Assembly: GCF_004342585.1 (NCBI RefSeq)
Contig: NZ_SLZQ01000001.1
Location: 677,523-741,522 of the forward strand
DNA: 64,000 bases
Reading direction: 5' to 3'
Source of the DNA: Paucimonas lemoignei
GTDB taxonomy: Bacteria > Pseudomonadota > Gammaproteobacteria > Burkholderiales > Burkholderiaceae_D
Notes under the pieces: generated by a model
Seen by the model: the letters and a program-made list of their open reading frames with translations, nothing else
What the model was told of the DNA's origin: nothing
Databases searched by the model: none
Program-made: the position numbers and the translations under genes
Part shown: positions 55,244-64,000 of the stretch, piece by piece
Position numbering within the stretch: position 1 is the stretch's first letter
How the letters are laid out: every line of letters starts with the position of its first letter

Positions 55244-56755
55244 TCAACGCTTGTATGGACTGCCTGCCGGAGCAGGTGCATTCGGCGTCGTGTCGTATGG
55301 CTCATCCGTCGAAGCCTCTACCCGTACTTCGCCGACTGAAATGGCGCGGCCTTTCGGCGCATTGTCGCCGCTTACCCGCACCAGCGAGACCGTCAGGTTT
55401 TTATATTCGTCTGCCGAAATATTGGCGAGCGCCTCGGTTGCCGGGAACACCAGTTGTGGCGCGCCGCTTCCGGATTGCCCTCCATGGTGAGCATGATGAG
55501 TCGCAGCCCCGACTTCAAAGGCGCCGACAGTGCCAAGAAGATGCCTGGATTCCGTATCGGAGGAATCTCCATTTTCCGGCAGATTCAGATACACCTTGTA
55601 GAAATATCCGCCTGCCTTGCCTGCCGGGAGTACCTTGATATCGTCCAGCACGATACTGATCGACTTATAACCAGTGCTTGGAAACGGCTTGCCTGCTTTT
55701 TTCCCCCGCGCTCTGATCGCAATCGTTTGTACGGTATCGGTTTCCGCTCCTCTGAGCGGCACTTGCACGCTGACCGAGTTTTCCGATAAGCCGATATCCC
55801 GCGCTCCGCCGAGCGAACGGCGGCCGGCATCGATCGCCCGCGGCCCCGTCGTGGCAAAGTCGCCGATCGGAGGACGGCCGCGCCGCCTGCCCGCCTGCGC
55901 CTGCACACGAATGACTCTGCCCTTCGTCATTGCCTGCGCCGGCAATGCAGTCGGCAACGCCGTGCTCGAATAATCGCTTCCCAACCAGTTCGGGTGATAG
56001 CACTGCGCTCTCGGCACCGCCCAGTCGGAGGTAACGCGATAGCTGCCGGACCAGTACGGCGACGATGTCCAGGGAATGCCTTTACCGTCCGGCATGGCCC
56101 AGGCATGCCACAGGCGGTCGATATTCGCATGATGGAGGAAGAACAATATATCCTGCGGCGCCTGCGCGACGGAGCCCATGATGCCGCCGATGATGTTGTG
56201 CACCGGATTATGTGGAGCATCCTCGAGCAGCGGTTCGAATGCATTGCTGGTGCCGCGCTGGAAGTTCCGTATGTTCGATGCGAATGGCGCCAGCGACAAG
56301 GCGTTGAACACATTGGTGTTCATGCGCGGCATATACAGCGGATTGCCGGTTGCCGGATCGGTGAACTCTGCCGGTATCTGCGGATTGCGGTAGTAATCCC
56401 AGTATGGCACCACCAAACTGTTATTGCCGGATACGATGCGCAACTGCTGCTCGAAAGCGTACAGGAAGGCGCGATGCCATCCGAGAAAATGCGGTGCCGA
56501 ATGCAGGCCAAAGGCGCCATGTGCATCGGCCCAGTACTGCAGACTCGCCCTGCTGCTGGCATTCGTATTCGCACGCATCGTCCGAATGGCGTCAATGAAT
56601 GAGGCATATGCCGACGTGCCCCTGAATTCCTGCCACTCCGGACGAACCCTGACAGCATTCTGGGCGAATGCCGGCAGGCTGGGAAGCGATGAAAGCGCCA
56701 AGGCAGATACCGAGCCCTGCAGGAAGGCCCGGCGGCTAAAGCGATGAACGGTCAT
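55244..56755 (-). CDS. Tat-exported tyrosinase/polyphenol oxidase, paralogue 1
   Basis: A 503-residue type-3 copper oxidase. A twin-arginine signal (SRRAFLQG at 7-14, then a hydrophobic stretch to about 31) indicates export folded with copper. CuA ligands are His79, His85 and His94; CuB ligands are His182, His186 and one of the HH pair near 208. Glu178 and Asn183 match the water-keeper pair seen in plant tyrosinases active on monophenols. Residue 83, Cys in many relatives, is Gly here. The C-terminal third (about 320-495) resembles the plant KFDV-type shielding domain (GAFEVGAATHHAH, later SVGEVRVE). Probable reaction: phenols or catechols to o-quinones. A paralogue lies at 59422. Confidence 0.88.
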   Translation of the reverse strand: MTVHRFSRRAFLQGSVSALALSSLPSLPAFAQNAVRVRPEWQEFRGTSAYASFIDAIRTMRANTNASSRASLQYWADAHGAFGLHSAPHFLGWHRAFLYAFEQQLRIVSGNNSLVVPYWDYYRNPQIPAEFTDPATGNPLYMPRMNTNVFNALSLAPFASNIRNFQRGTSNAFEPLLEDAPHNPVHNIIGGIMGSVAQAPQDILFFLHHANIDRLWHAWAMPDGKGIPWTSSPYWSGSYRVTSDWAVPRAQCYHPNWLGSDYSSTALPTALPAQAMTKGRVIRVQAQAGRRRGRPPIGDFATTGPRAIDAGRRSLGGARDIGLSENSVSVQVPLRGAETDTVQTIAIRARGKKAGKPFPSTGYKSISIVLDDIKVLPAGKAGGYFYKVYLNLPENGDSSDTESRHLLGTVGAFEVGAATHHAHHGGQSGSGAPQLVFPATEALANISADEYKNLTVSLVRVSGDNAPKGRAISVGEVRVEASTDEPYDTTPNAPAPAGSPYKR

Positions 56756-56965
56756 GAATTACTCCTGAAACGGTAAACAGCTCTGGAAACAGCTTGTAAC
56801 GAAAGCGAACAGGACACGTTGATGTATTCGCCGCCTGTCTGCCATGCCCGTATAAGGCCATGCGTATGAATCCGAGTATGTTGGATACTGGTGCTCGCGC
56901 TTTGAGTTGAGTCAGACTGCTCCCGCAGGAATTCAGGAGTAATGTAAGCAAAGATTTCAGGAAGA

Positions 56966-57010
56966 AGTGAAGTGCATCATTGTTGTTACACGCCGTGATG
57001 ACACTTCACT
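56966..57010 (-). terminator. Long hairpin between fghA and the first tyrosinase gene
   Basis: AGTGAAGTG (56966-56974) pairs with CACTTCACT (57002-57010), and the stem extends inward through CATCA/TGATG with one bulge. A moderately T-rich tail follows on the minus strand. It probably ends the frm operon, so the first tyrosinase would need its own promoter in 56756-56960. Confidence 0.6.
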
Positions 57011-57024
57011 AATGCTGATTTATT

Positions 57025-57855
57025 TCAGGCCTTGAGCGCACGGGCATGGTATGCGACGTGCTCGCCGATGAAGCTGGCAATGAAGTAGTAACTATGGTCA
57101 TAGCCGGGCTGCATGCGCAGCGTCAGCGGATGCTGCACTGCTTCGGCCGTCGCCTGAAGAAGTTGCGGCTTGAGCTGCGAGTCGAGAAATTCATCGGCAT
57201 CGCCCTGGTCGATCAGCAGCGGCAAGCGTTCCTGCGCCGTTTTCATCAGTTCGACAGAATCAAATGCACGCCAGGCCTCGCGGTTCTCGCCGAGGTAGGC
57301 GGTAAAAGCCTTTTCTCCCCATGGCACCTGGGACGGCGCGACGATCGGCGAGAATGCCGACACGCTGCGATAGCGACCCGGATTGCTCAGCGCGGCGACC
57401 AGCGCGCCATGGCCTCCCATGGAATGGCCGCTGATGGCGCGCACCTCAGTGACGGGAAAGTGCTCTTCCACGAGAGCCGGCAACTCGCGTGTCACATAAT
57501 CGTACATGCGGTAATGCCGCTCCCACGGCGCGCGGGTGGCATTGACATAAAATCCGGCGCCGCAGCCAAGATCATAGGCGTCGGCATCGGACACATCCGG
57601 GCCGCGCGGGCTGGTATCCGGGGCGACCAGCACGACACCGTGCTCGGCGGCATAACGCTGGGCGCCGGCCTTGGTGATGAAATTCTGTTCGGTGCACGTC
57701 AGTCCCGAGAGCCAGTACAGGACCGGCAGTTTTTCACTTGCCGCTTGCGGCGGCAGGTATACGGCAAACTGCATGGTGCAGTTCAGTGTCGATGACTCAT
57801 GCCTGTAGACGTCCTGCCAGCCGCCGAAACAGGCGCGGTGTTCCACTCTTTCCAT
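57025..57855 (-). CDS. fghA: S-formylglutathione hydrolase
   Basis: Serine esterase that hydrolyses S-formylglutathione to formate and glutathione, the last step of formaldehyde detoxification; cytoplasmic. It is 276 residues of the esterase D family. The nucleophile elbow is [11 protein letters not shown] (about 143-153), the aspartate lies in the [10 protein letters not shown] stretch (about 219-228), and the histidine in PGYDHSYYF. It follows adhC by 16 bases in the same transcript. Confidence 0.95.
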   Translation of the reverse strand: MERVEHRACFGGWQDVYRHESSTLNCTMQFAVYLPPQAASEKLPVLYWLSGLTCTEQNFITKAGAQRYAAEHGVVLVAPDTSPRGPDVSDADAYDLGCGAGFYVNATRAPWERHYRMYDYVTRELPALVEEHFPVTEVRAISGHSMGGHGALVAALSNPGRYRSVSAFSPIVAPSQVPWGEKAFTAYLGENREAWRAFDSVELMKTAQERLPLLIDQGDADEFLDSQLKPQLLQATAEAVQHPLTLRMQPGYDHSYYFIASFIGEHVAYHARALKA

Positions 57856-57871
57856 GTGCGTGCTCCCGGAT

Positions 57872-59041
<1,170 letters not shown>

Positions 59042-59047
59042 TCAGCA

Positions 59048-59323
59048 TTACTTGAGATATGAGCGCACCAGCAAGACCATTTCATTCACCTGCCGCTCAC
59101 GCACGTTCGGCGAATCCGCAGCCTGACTGAACTCTTCGCGGATATGGGCTTCCATCACTTCCGACATCAGGCCGTTGACGGCGCCGCGGATGGCGGCGAT
59201 CTGCTGCAGCACCGCAGCACATTCGACTCCTTCGTTCAGGGCGCGTTCCAGTGCATCGGTTTGGCCGCGGATACGGCGCACGCGTGCAAGCACGCGCTTT
59301 TTTTCCTGAGGTGAATGCGGCAT
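59048..59323 (-). CDS. frmR: Formaldehyde-responsive repressor FrmR (CsoR/RcnR family)
   Basis: A 91-residue all-helical repressor. The N-terminal proline, Cys35 and His60 match the positions that react with formaldehyde in E. coli FrmR. RVRRIRGQTDALERAL (about 14-29) is the family DNA-binding helix region. It is first in the frmR-adhC-fghA operon and should repress its own promoter through the site at 59339-59357. Metal-sensing CsoR or RcnR identity is less likely given the two following genes. Confidence 0.92.
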   Translation of the reverse strand: MPHSPQEKKRVLARVRRIRGQTDALERALNEGVECAAVLQQIAAIRGAVNGLMSEVMEAHIREEFSQAADSPNVRERQVNEMVLLVRSYLK

Positions 59324-59338
59324 GGCTAGTCTATTTAG

Positions 59339-59380
59339 TATACTGGGGTACAGTATATTTCATCTTGCCTTGTTTCTCAA
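59339..59380 (-). promoter_or_regulatory. frm operon promoter with overlapping FrmR operator
   Basis: On the minus strand: -35 TTGAGA (59375-59380), 17-base spacer, -10 TATACT (59352-59357), with transcription expected near 59345 and the frmR ATG at 59323. A 7-bp inverted repeat, TATACTG-GGGTA-CAGTATA (59339-59357), covers the -10 box. Its TACCCC core with AT-rich arms is like the operators of FrmR/RcnR-type repressors. Binding there would block polymerase. Confidence 0.7.
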
Positions 59381-59383
59381 TAC

Positions 59384-59408
59384 AAAAAAGCCTCGCTGGC
59401 GCGAGGCT
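59384..59408 (-). terminator. Rho-independent terminator after the second tyrosinase gene
   Basis: AGCCTCGC (59389-59396) pairs with GCGAGGCT (59401-59408), loop TGGC, followed by six T on the minus strand. It isolates the second tyrosinase gene from the frm promoter that begins directly beyond it. Confidence 0.88.
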
Positions 59409-59421
59409 GTCCCGGATTATC

Positions 59422-60927
59422 TTAATTCGATGAGCGATAAGGGCTGTCGGCTGGCGCTGGCGCCGGCGGCGTCAAGTCAAAAGGTTCTTGCGTCGACAGT
59501 TCCACGCGCAATTCACCGATGGTGACCACCCTGCCGCGCGGCGAATTGTCGCCGTTGACGCGTACCAGCGAAACGGTCACTTCCCTGATGTCATTGGTCA
59601 TGATGCTGACCAGACGTTCAGTCGCGGGGAAGCTTAACTGGACTGTGCCGCCTCCATGGTGTCCGCCGCCGCGATGCGATGCCGCATCGATTTCAAAAGC
59701 ACCCAGGGTGCCAAGATAATAGGCTTCGGAAGAGGACGTGGCGCCACCTGCCGGCAAATTCAAATAAACCTTGTAGTAAAAGCCGCCCAGCCGCCCCGGC
59801 GGCAGGAGATTCACATTATCGAGCGTGATATCGACAGACTTGTATGTCTCCGGAGCCGCCGCTGGCGCCGCGCGGTTTCCGCGAGCGTGCGCGACGATGG
59901 TTTGCAACGCGTCGCTGTCCTGTTTTTGGACCGGCACACGCACGCTGACCGAGCTTTCCGACAGGCCGACATCGCTTGCGCCGCCGATCGAACGACGTCC
60001 GGCGCCGAGGCCTTTCGGTGCCGTGGATTTAAATGCACCTACGGGCGGGCGTGCAACGCCACGGGCTTGCTGTGATTGCACGCGAATCACCTCGCCCTTC
60101 AGCATTGCCTGAGGCGGCAATGAAGTAGGAGGCGAATTATCCGCATAATCGGTGCCGACCCAGTTCGGGTGGTAGCACTGTGAACGCGGCAGCGTCAGGT
60201 TTGGCGCATAGGTGAAATTGCCCGACCAGTACGGCGACGATGTCCAGGGAATGCCCTTGCCGTCAGGCAGAGCCCAGGCATGCCACAGGCGGTCGATATT
60301 CGCATGATGCAGATAGAAGATCGGGTCCTGCGGCGACTGCATGGTCTGCATGACGCCGCCGATGATGTTATGCACGGGGTTATGGGGAGCATCTTCCAGG
60401 AAGGTCTCGAAGGCATTGGCCGTGCCGCGCTGGAAATTCCATACGTTTGATCCGAATGGCGTAAGCGTAAGGGCGTTATAGACATTGGTATTGACTCGCG
60501 CGACATACAAGGGATTACCTCTCGCCGGGTCGGTGAATTCCGCAGGTATGCGCGGATTCCGGTAGTAATCCCAATACGGCAGCACCAGGTTGTTATTGCC
60601 TGAAACGATACGCAGTTGCTGCTCGAAGTAGTACAGGTAGCCGCGATGCCAGGCAAGGAAATAAGGGGCGCCATGCGGGCAATAGTTCACATGGACGTTG
60701 ACCCAGTATTGCCAGCTGGACGGAGAGCTTGCATTCGTATTGGCGCGCATCAGGCGAATCGCATCGATGAAGGATGCATAGTTCGCGCTGTTACGGAATT
60801 GTTGCCACTCGGGGCGGACGCGAATGGTCGTCTGGGCAAACGAGAATTTGACTGGCATCGTGGACAAGGCTAACAGTGATGCCGACCCTTTGATGAATGC
60901 TCTTCGACTTAGCTGGTTAAATTTCAT
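59422..60927 (-). CDS. Tat-exported tyrosinase/polyphenol oxidase, paralogue 2
   Basis: A 501-residue close paralogue of the protein at 55244, aligned without gaps through the N-terminal 190 residues. It has a Tat signal SRRAFIKG (7-14). CuA is His79, His85 and His94; CuB is His182, His186 and one of the HH pair at 207-208. Cys83 lies four residues after His79, the spacing of the cysteine that forms a thioether with a copper histidine in plant catechol oxidase. Glu178 and Asn183 are present. The C-terminal domain (about 315-490) is again KFDV-like, with GAFEIDAASHRGG and TIGELRVE. Single-gene unit with its own terminator. Confidence 0.88.
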   Translation of the reverse strand: MKFNQLSRRAFIKGSASLLALSTMPVKFSFAQTTIRVRPEWQQFRNSANYASFIDAIRLMRANTNASSPSSWQYWVNVHVNYCPHGAPYFLAWHRGYLYYFEQQLRIVSGNNNLVLPYWDYYRNPRIPAEFTDPARGNPLYVARVNTNVYNALTLTPFGSNVWNFQRGTANAFETFLEDAPHNPVHNIIGGVMQTMQSPQDPIFYLHHANIDRLWHAWALPDGKGIPWTSSPYWSGNFTYAPNLTLPRSQCYHPNWVGTDYADNSPPTSLPPQAMLKGEVIRVQSQQARGVARPPVGAFKSTAPKGLGAGRRSIGGASDVGLSESSVSVRVPVQKQDSDALQTIVAHARGNRAAPAAAPETYKSVDITLDNVNLLPPGRLGGFYYKVYLNLPAGGATSSSEAYYLGTLGAFEIDAASHRGGGHHGGGTVQLSFPATERLVSIMTNDIREVTVSLVRVNGDNSPRGRVVTIGELRVELSTQEPFDLTPPAPAPADSPYRSSN

Positions 60928-60981
60928 GTTGACTCCCGGGACATTAAGTACGCGCTGACTGAATGTATGGATGCAAGAAAT

Positions 60982-61006
60982 GTCGTAACAGTATTGCTGT
61001 TACGAC
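60982..61006. promoter_or_regulatory. Perfect 10-bp inverted repeat upstream of the second tyrosinase gene
   Basis: GTCGTAACAG (60982-60991) and CTGTTACGAC (60997-61006) with a five-base spacer lie 55-79 bases before the tyrosinase ATG. The location suits a regulator site; a hairpin in the leader RNA is the alternative. No gene occupies 60928-61434. Confidence 0.5.
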
Positions 61007-61255
61007 GCCAAGCGACGAGGATAAAGGGGGATAGATTTATGCACTGGAAAATATGCGAACGCTTTGCGTTCAGTCATATTTTTCTTTTTTGAAAATTGCC
61101 TTGAAGCGAAAGCACAAATGCATGCCATCTCCCATGGAACAGCACAGAGCCCGCACATACAGACTTTGCATTTCGATGATCGATGTAAAAGTTCCCAACC
61201 AAGATAAAAATTCGTTTGCTTAGAATCAAAGCCAATAATCATTGGCCACTATTAC

Positions 61256-61271
61256 CATGATAATTATCATG
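61256..61271. promoter_or_regulatory. 16-bp perfect palindrome
   Basis: CATGATAATTATCATG is a perfect palindrome in an AT-rich stretch, with CCAATAATCATTGG (61222-61245 region) just before it. It partly resembles the GATAAT-type half-sites of Fur boxes but lacks the normal length and spacing. Its target is unclear: it is about 330 bases from the second tyrosinase gene and 160 from the decayed depolymerase gene. Confidence 0.35.
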
Positions 61272-61434
61272 TCAACAACATTCGGTTAACTGAACCATCA
61301 GGCGTGACAACTGAATGTGTCAACTGACACAAGAAGTGGAGCGATGGCTCCCCTACGGCATCACAAGAAGACGGAGATCTGTGCATGCAAAAGGAGAATC
61401 CCTCGGCGCTGCACTCCCGCATCGCTAAATCGGC

Positions 61435-61844
61435 TTGACCCTGATGCCAGGTGCAAGCGCCATGACTGCCTCTGCAGCATGGCCGGCAGCCGGAATACGC
61501 AGCCCGCGACTTTGTCCACGCATCCCACCTGGATCCATACGCCATCCACCTCCCCGGCACACGGCAAGCGCGCCCTGCTGGTGGTCTTGCATGGTGGAGA
61601 ACAGAGCATTGACCAGCTGAAGTAATGGGGCAATCTCGCATCGGATGTCGAAGCCAAGGGCGCAGTGACTGCAATTCCCTGGATGGGCAGCTGCCAGATG
61701 GACGCCATCTCCGATAACGCCGGCTTCACTACCCAGATCGCCAGCCTGGGCTACGGGGAAATGGACAAGAATGCCGTGAGGCCGGGCTGCAGTTATTCTT
61801 CAGGAAGCACCTCCTGCCTCAGCACCTATCAATTTGTTTTGTAG
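61435..61844 (+). pseudogene. Decayed extracellular PHB-depolymerase/esterase-like gene
   Basis: Remnant of a secreted alpha/beta-hydrolase. A signal-like N-terminus (MPGASAMTASAAWPAAG) is in one frame. The next part (KRALLVVLHGGEQSIDQLK) is in another and ends at TAA (61623-61625). The same frame then goes on with WGNLASDVEAKGAVTAIPW and jumps to FTTQIASLGYGEMDKN, with the middle carrying the nucleophile missing, ending at TAG 61842-61844. The pieces match the order of depolymerases annotated for poly-3-hydroxybutyrate. One frameshift, one nonsense codon and a large internal deletion make it inactive. Confidence 0.65.
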
Positions 61845-61955
61845 CGCGTTCATGCAGTGAGGCTGGAGAAGGAAAATCCAGACCCGAGTAAAAATCGATT
61901 TCAACCCGGCGGGATAATGCCCAATCAATTTTTGAATGGCAGAAAATATACCGTG

Positions 61956-61989
61956 AAAACAAACAAGCGCCCCTAAAGGCGCTTGTTTG
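61956..61989 (-). terminator. 12-bp hairpin, probable former tRNA-Ser terminator
   Basis: CAAACAAGCGCC (61960-61971) pairs perfectly with GGCGCTTGTTTG (61978-61989); four T follow on the minus strand. It begins ten bases beyond the CCA end of the tRNA-Ser fragment, where a tRNA terminator is expected. The bases 61845-61955 show nothing else. Confidence 0.7.
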
Positions 61990-61998
61990 CTACATCTT

Positions 61999-62018
61999 TG
62001 GCGGAGAGGGAGGGATTC
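61999..62018 (-). other. tRNA-Ser 3'-end fragment, probable attachment site
   Basis: On the minus strand the 20 bases from 62018 to 61999 read as the 3' part of a tRNA-Ser: GAATCCCTCC then CTCTCCGCCA (T-arm 3' side, acceptor strand, discriminator, CCA). The rest of the tRNA is missing; beyond 62018 the sequence diverges, apart from CTCGATG, which may be a further trace. This is the usual scar where an element has inserted into a tRNA gene. The element would extend to the right. Confidence 0.65.
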
Positions 62019-62109
62019 CTCGATGAAACAAAAAACCCTTTGAAATCAAGCTACATATTATAAGATTGAAATATCGTTTTGTACCTAAGTCATGGTTCTA
62101 TTTTTGTAC

Positions 62110-62921
62110 CTAAATGAAGTCAACATTGACTGCACTAGCCACGTGCTTTTTCTGCTTTAACGGCAGTACATAACCTTTGACTTCCTTTACGAATGCCTCG
62201 CGTGCCTCGAGCGCCAACTCAAAGGCTCGTTGCTCACCATATTTGCGAATAGAGAACAATCGTTGTTTGTTTTTGCCTGATTCAGTACGACAGTAGGCCA
62301 TCCAGGCTAGCCTCCTAACCGGCTTATTGTTGTTATTTCTAATTTCTCTATCGACGCGTATTACGCCTGGTATGCCCGACGCATTGGTGCTAGCCTTGAC
62401 AATTTGCACCCAGTCTCGCTTTGCCATGGGCAGATGGTTTTTGACGATTTGGTCCCGATACGCTTTGGCTGCTTCAAGCGATTTATCCTTGTCGCCGTAT
62501 ACATCGTCCCGGAAGGATTTGCGAAATCCCTCTCCTTGCCTTTGCAGGGTCACCCGCCATTGTGCATATTTCACATTACGGCTAACTTCCTGGCGTCCAA
62601 TCCCATAGAACTCATCCAAAGCTGGCAGGCTTGAGGTATCGTTATTGTCTTTTGTCAGGAGCGGCAGTGATGGCAGTCTAAGGTAATGCTTAATATCGCG
62701 GATGGACATACCAGTTTCTTCATGCAGCCGAAGAATCAAAGACGGGCCAAACGCCAAATCTCCCTTTCTCAATTTGCATATGATCGGCGGTGTCACACCT
62801 AGCCTGATCGCCAAAGCTGCATCGTTTTCAAGCCCAATTTGGTAATTGCTTCATTAAGTAGCAAATTACAGCTGACTATCGTATTTTGGACCTGATCCGT
62901 AGCTGGCAACCGAGGCTTCAT
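62110..62921 (-). pseudogene. HTH plus AP2-like domain gene, interrupted by a one-base frameshift
   Basis: The reading frame from ATG 62921 (MKPRLPATDQ) passes NEAITKLGL and then shifts; the rest (DAALAIRLGVTPPIICKLRKG onward) is in another frame to the stop at 62110. Adding one A at the A4 run (T4 at 62825-62828 on the plus strand) restores a 270-residue protein. It has an N-terminal helix-turn-helix of Cro/XRE style (about 25-75). One or two AP2-like DNA-binding modules follow (about 115-165 and 180-245, with GIPGVIRVD, WMAYCRTESGKNKQ and EQRAFELALEAREAFV), as in phage- or element-borne AP2 proteins. A sequencing error is possible. If the frame is truly broken, the shorter frame from 62814 might still be made. 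Confidence 0.6.
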
Positions 62922-63039
62922 TGTGGATTCACTTGGGAGGTCGACTTTTTGACCATATCTATGGCATGCATGGTTATGACAACGCTCTCTTTTACGATAA
63001 GCGCCCAATAATCGCTGAGTTTTTCCGATTTCCTGGCTA

Positions 63040-63366
63040 CTAGCGAGAGTGACTTACCGGGGGCTTCAGGAAAATGCAAATTACACCGCATGCTATCGCA
63101 GGAAGAAACCAGATAGTCATCATGTAAGTCAGCATGCCTTGAGAATACCTGTCTGTTACTGGTAGAAATAGGTACCTGTAAATCAGAATCAGAATAAGAA
63201 TCAACGAAACAACTTCTATGTGCCACCAGAAAAAAACAGATTTCGTGGTTCTACCAAAATGCCCCTTGAATTTTTGATACAACAAGAAAATTGTTCCGAT
63301 TGCACTTAACAATGTTGCAATCATCAACGCCAGACCCAGTAACCGAAAAACTAGTTCATTTTCCAA
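63040..63366 (-). CDS. Hypothetical small membrane protein
   Basis: A 108-residue ORF starting ATG (63366) with three hydrophobic segments (about 8-30, 46-66 and 76-99). No family is recognised. Base use is AT-richer than in the core genes to the left, in keeping with an acquired element. Nothing nearby shows its role. Confidence 0.5.
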   Translation of the reverse strand: MENELVFRLLGLALMIATLLSAIGTIFLLYQKFKGHFGRTTKSVFFWWHIEVVSLILILILIYRYLFLPVTDRYSQGMLTYMMTIWFLPAIACGVICIFLKPPVSHSR

Positions 63367-63436
63367 TTCAATTTCCTAAAGTAGTAGGAGAAATCAATAC
63401 TGCGTCGATTGTTCATCGAAGTCGCTTACTTACACA

Positions 63437-63931
63437 TCAACTAGGTATCGTGGATGGACGATTTGCGTTTGTATCCGCAGGATTTTCTGCAATTAGTTGA
63501 GACATCCCCAGTGGTGGAGTAGGCGTCTTATTTTCTGCCTTACCCCAATCAAGCGGCATCTCTACTAGAAAGCCTTTTACTGATGTGCGAAGCTCTTTGA
63601 TCGCTTTGGCGATATCGTGCTGCTTGTTAATCATATATTGCGATTGTAAGTCAGGCATCTTGGAAAAGTCATGTTCAGCTGTTGGTTGCTCCACCATCAC
63701 ATAAGGGTCACGGAGACGACCGCTAACGGGATCGACGCTTCCTACTGGGACACCATTGACGTCATAACGCTTTACCTTTTTCATCAGGAGCGGATATTTC
63801 TTTCGCCCTTCCAGTAAGGTTCTGAAATTGTCGCGCGGAGTATGCATAAATACTCGGTTATAAGCCATCCGGTTGACAATTGCCTGACTCAGTATGCCAT
63901 TGATATGGACTACCCCCGGTTCAGTAGACAA
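63437..63931 (-). CDS. Hypothetical protein of the putative element
   Basis: A 164-residue ORF. The first possible start is TTG (63931) with GAGGT six bases upstream; an in-frame TGA lies four codons before it. An internal ATG at 63868 (MAYNRVFMHTPRD) would give 143 residues. The sequence is mostly charged, with no signal or membrane segment and no recognised domain. The last 69 bases of the window (63932-64000) hold only a short GC stem (GAGGCG 63948-63953 with CGCCTC 63962-63967). Confidence 0.5.
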   Translation of the reverse strand: MSTEPGVVHINGILSQAIVNRMAYNRVFMHTPRDNFRTLLEGRKKYPLLMKKVKRYDVNGVPVGSVDPVSGRLRDPYVMVEQPTAEHDFSKMPDLQSQYMINKQHDIAKAIKELRTSVKGFLVEMPLDWGKAENKTPTPPLGMSQLIAENPADTNANRPSTIPS

Positions 63932-64000
63932 ATTCCGACCTCACGCTGAGGCGCGTTCAAACGCCTCGGGACTTACCTGGCCCAAATGGCTATGGCGCCG

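Noticed and set aside
61267..61674. 135-codon minus-strand ORF
   Set aside because: It is antisense to the decayed depolymerase gene, whose homologous pieces are on the plus strand.
62918..63226. 102-codon minus-strand ORF overlapping the hypothetical membrane protein
   Set aside because: It overlaps the ATG-started ORF at 63040-63366, which has clear membrane helices; both cannot be real and the latter is better formed.

Overview
This 64 kb window is a chromosomal segment of a betaproteobacterium. Protein sequences and gene order fit Burkholderiales, most likely Oxalobacteraceae (relatives of Herminiimonas, Herbaspirillum, Noviherbaspirillum, Collimonas). The markers are leuC-entericidin-leuD-leuB-asd, carA-carB-greA with yhbY/rlmE-ftsH-folP-glmM, and pstC-pstA-pstB-phoU-phoB-phoR. 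The family assignment is by eye, not from a search. Most of the window is ordinary core genome, densely packed and mostly on the minus strand.

Layout. 0.1-4.9 kb: leucine and aspartate-semialdehyde genes. 5-10.5 kb: M48 lipoprotein protease, MFS transporter, chorismate synthase, CBS protein and YihY membrane protein. 10.5-17.5 kb (plus strand): wrbA-DUF2069-FAD oxidase, then a stress-type cluster (YbhB, phosphoribosyltransferase, BON/SRPBCC membrane protein, erythromycin-esterase family). 17.6-24.6 kb: a succinate/acetyl-CoA CoA-transferase with a divergent MarR regulator, then DUF485-actP acetate uptake followed by a membrane/PAS DEDDh exonuclease and a DUF294 nucleotidyltransferase-like protein. 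24.8-25.0 kb: tRNA-Arg(TCT) and tRNA-Pro(TGG). 25-36.3 kb: glmM, folP, ftsH, rlmE, yhbY, greA, carB, carA. 36.4-39.3 kb: a response regulator with a degenerate GGDEF half, an NlpC/P60 protein and a patatin lipoprotein. 39.4-45.2 kb: the Pst/Pho phosphate system without pstS, with Pho-box-like sites upstream. 45.2-54.7 kb: DUF445, a large PAS-GAF-PAS-GGDEF-EAL protein, galE, terC, nhaR, a HEAT-repeat protein and a LuxR-type regulator.

54.7-61.9 kb is the most distinctive accessory part. A glutathione-dependent formaldehyde detoxification operon (frmR-adhC-fghA) has a promoter and operator that can be read directly. It is flanked by two paralogous, Tat-exported, plant-polyphenol-oxidase-like tyrosinases in the same orientation. 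One paralogue keeps a Cys four residues after the first copper histidine (the position of the plant Cys-His thioether); the other has Gly there. A decayed PHB-depolymerase-like pseudogene follows.

From about 62.0 kb to the right edge the sequence looks like the left end of an integrated element. A 20-base copy of a tRNA-Ser 3' end, with what looks like the old tRNA terminator beside it, marks the border. Beyond it lie a frameshifted HTH/AP2-like gene and two unrecognised ORFs. The intact tRNA-Ser and an integrase are predicted to lie outside the window to the right.

Functionally the window combines housekeeping biosynthesis, acetate/CoA metabolism and phosphate sensing with a possible extracytoplasmic phenol-oxidation and formaldehyde-handling module. 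No CRISPR array, rRNA operon or complete insertion sequence was seen.
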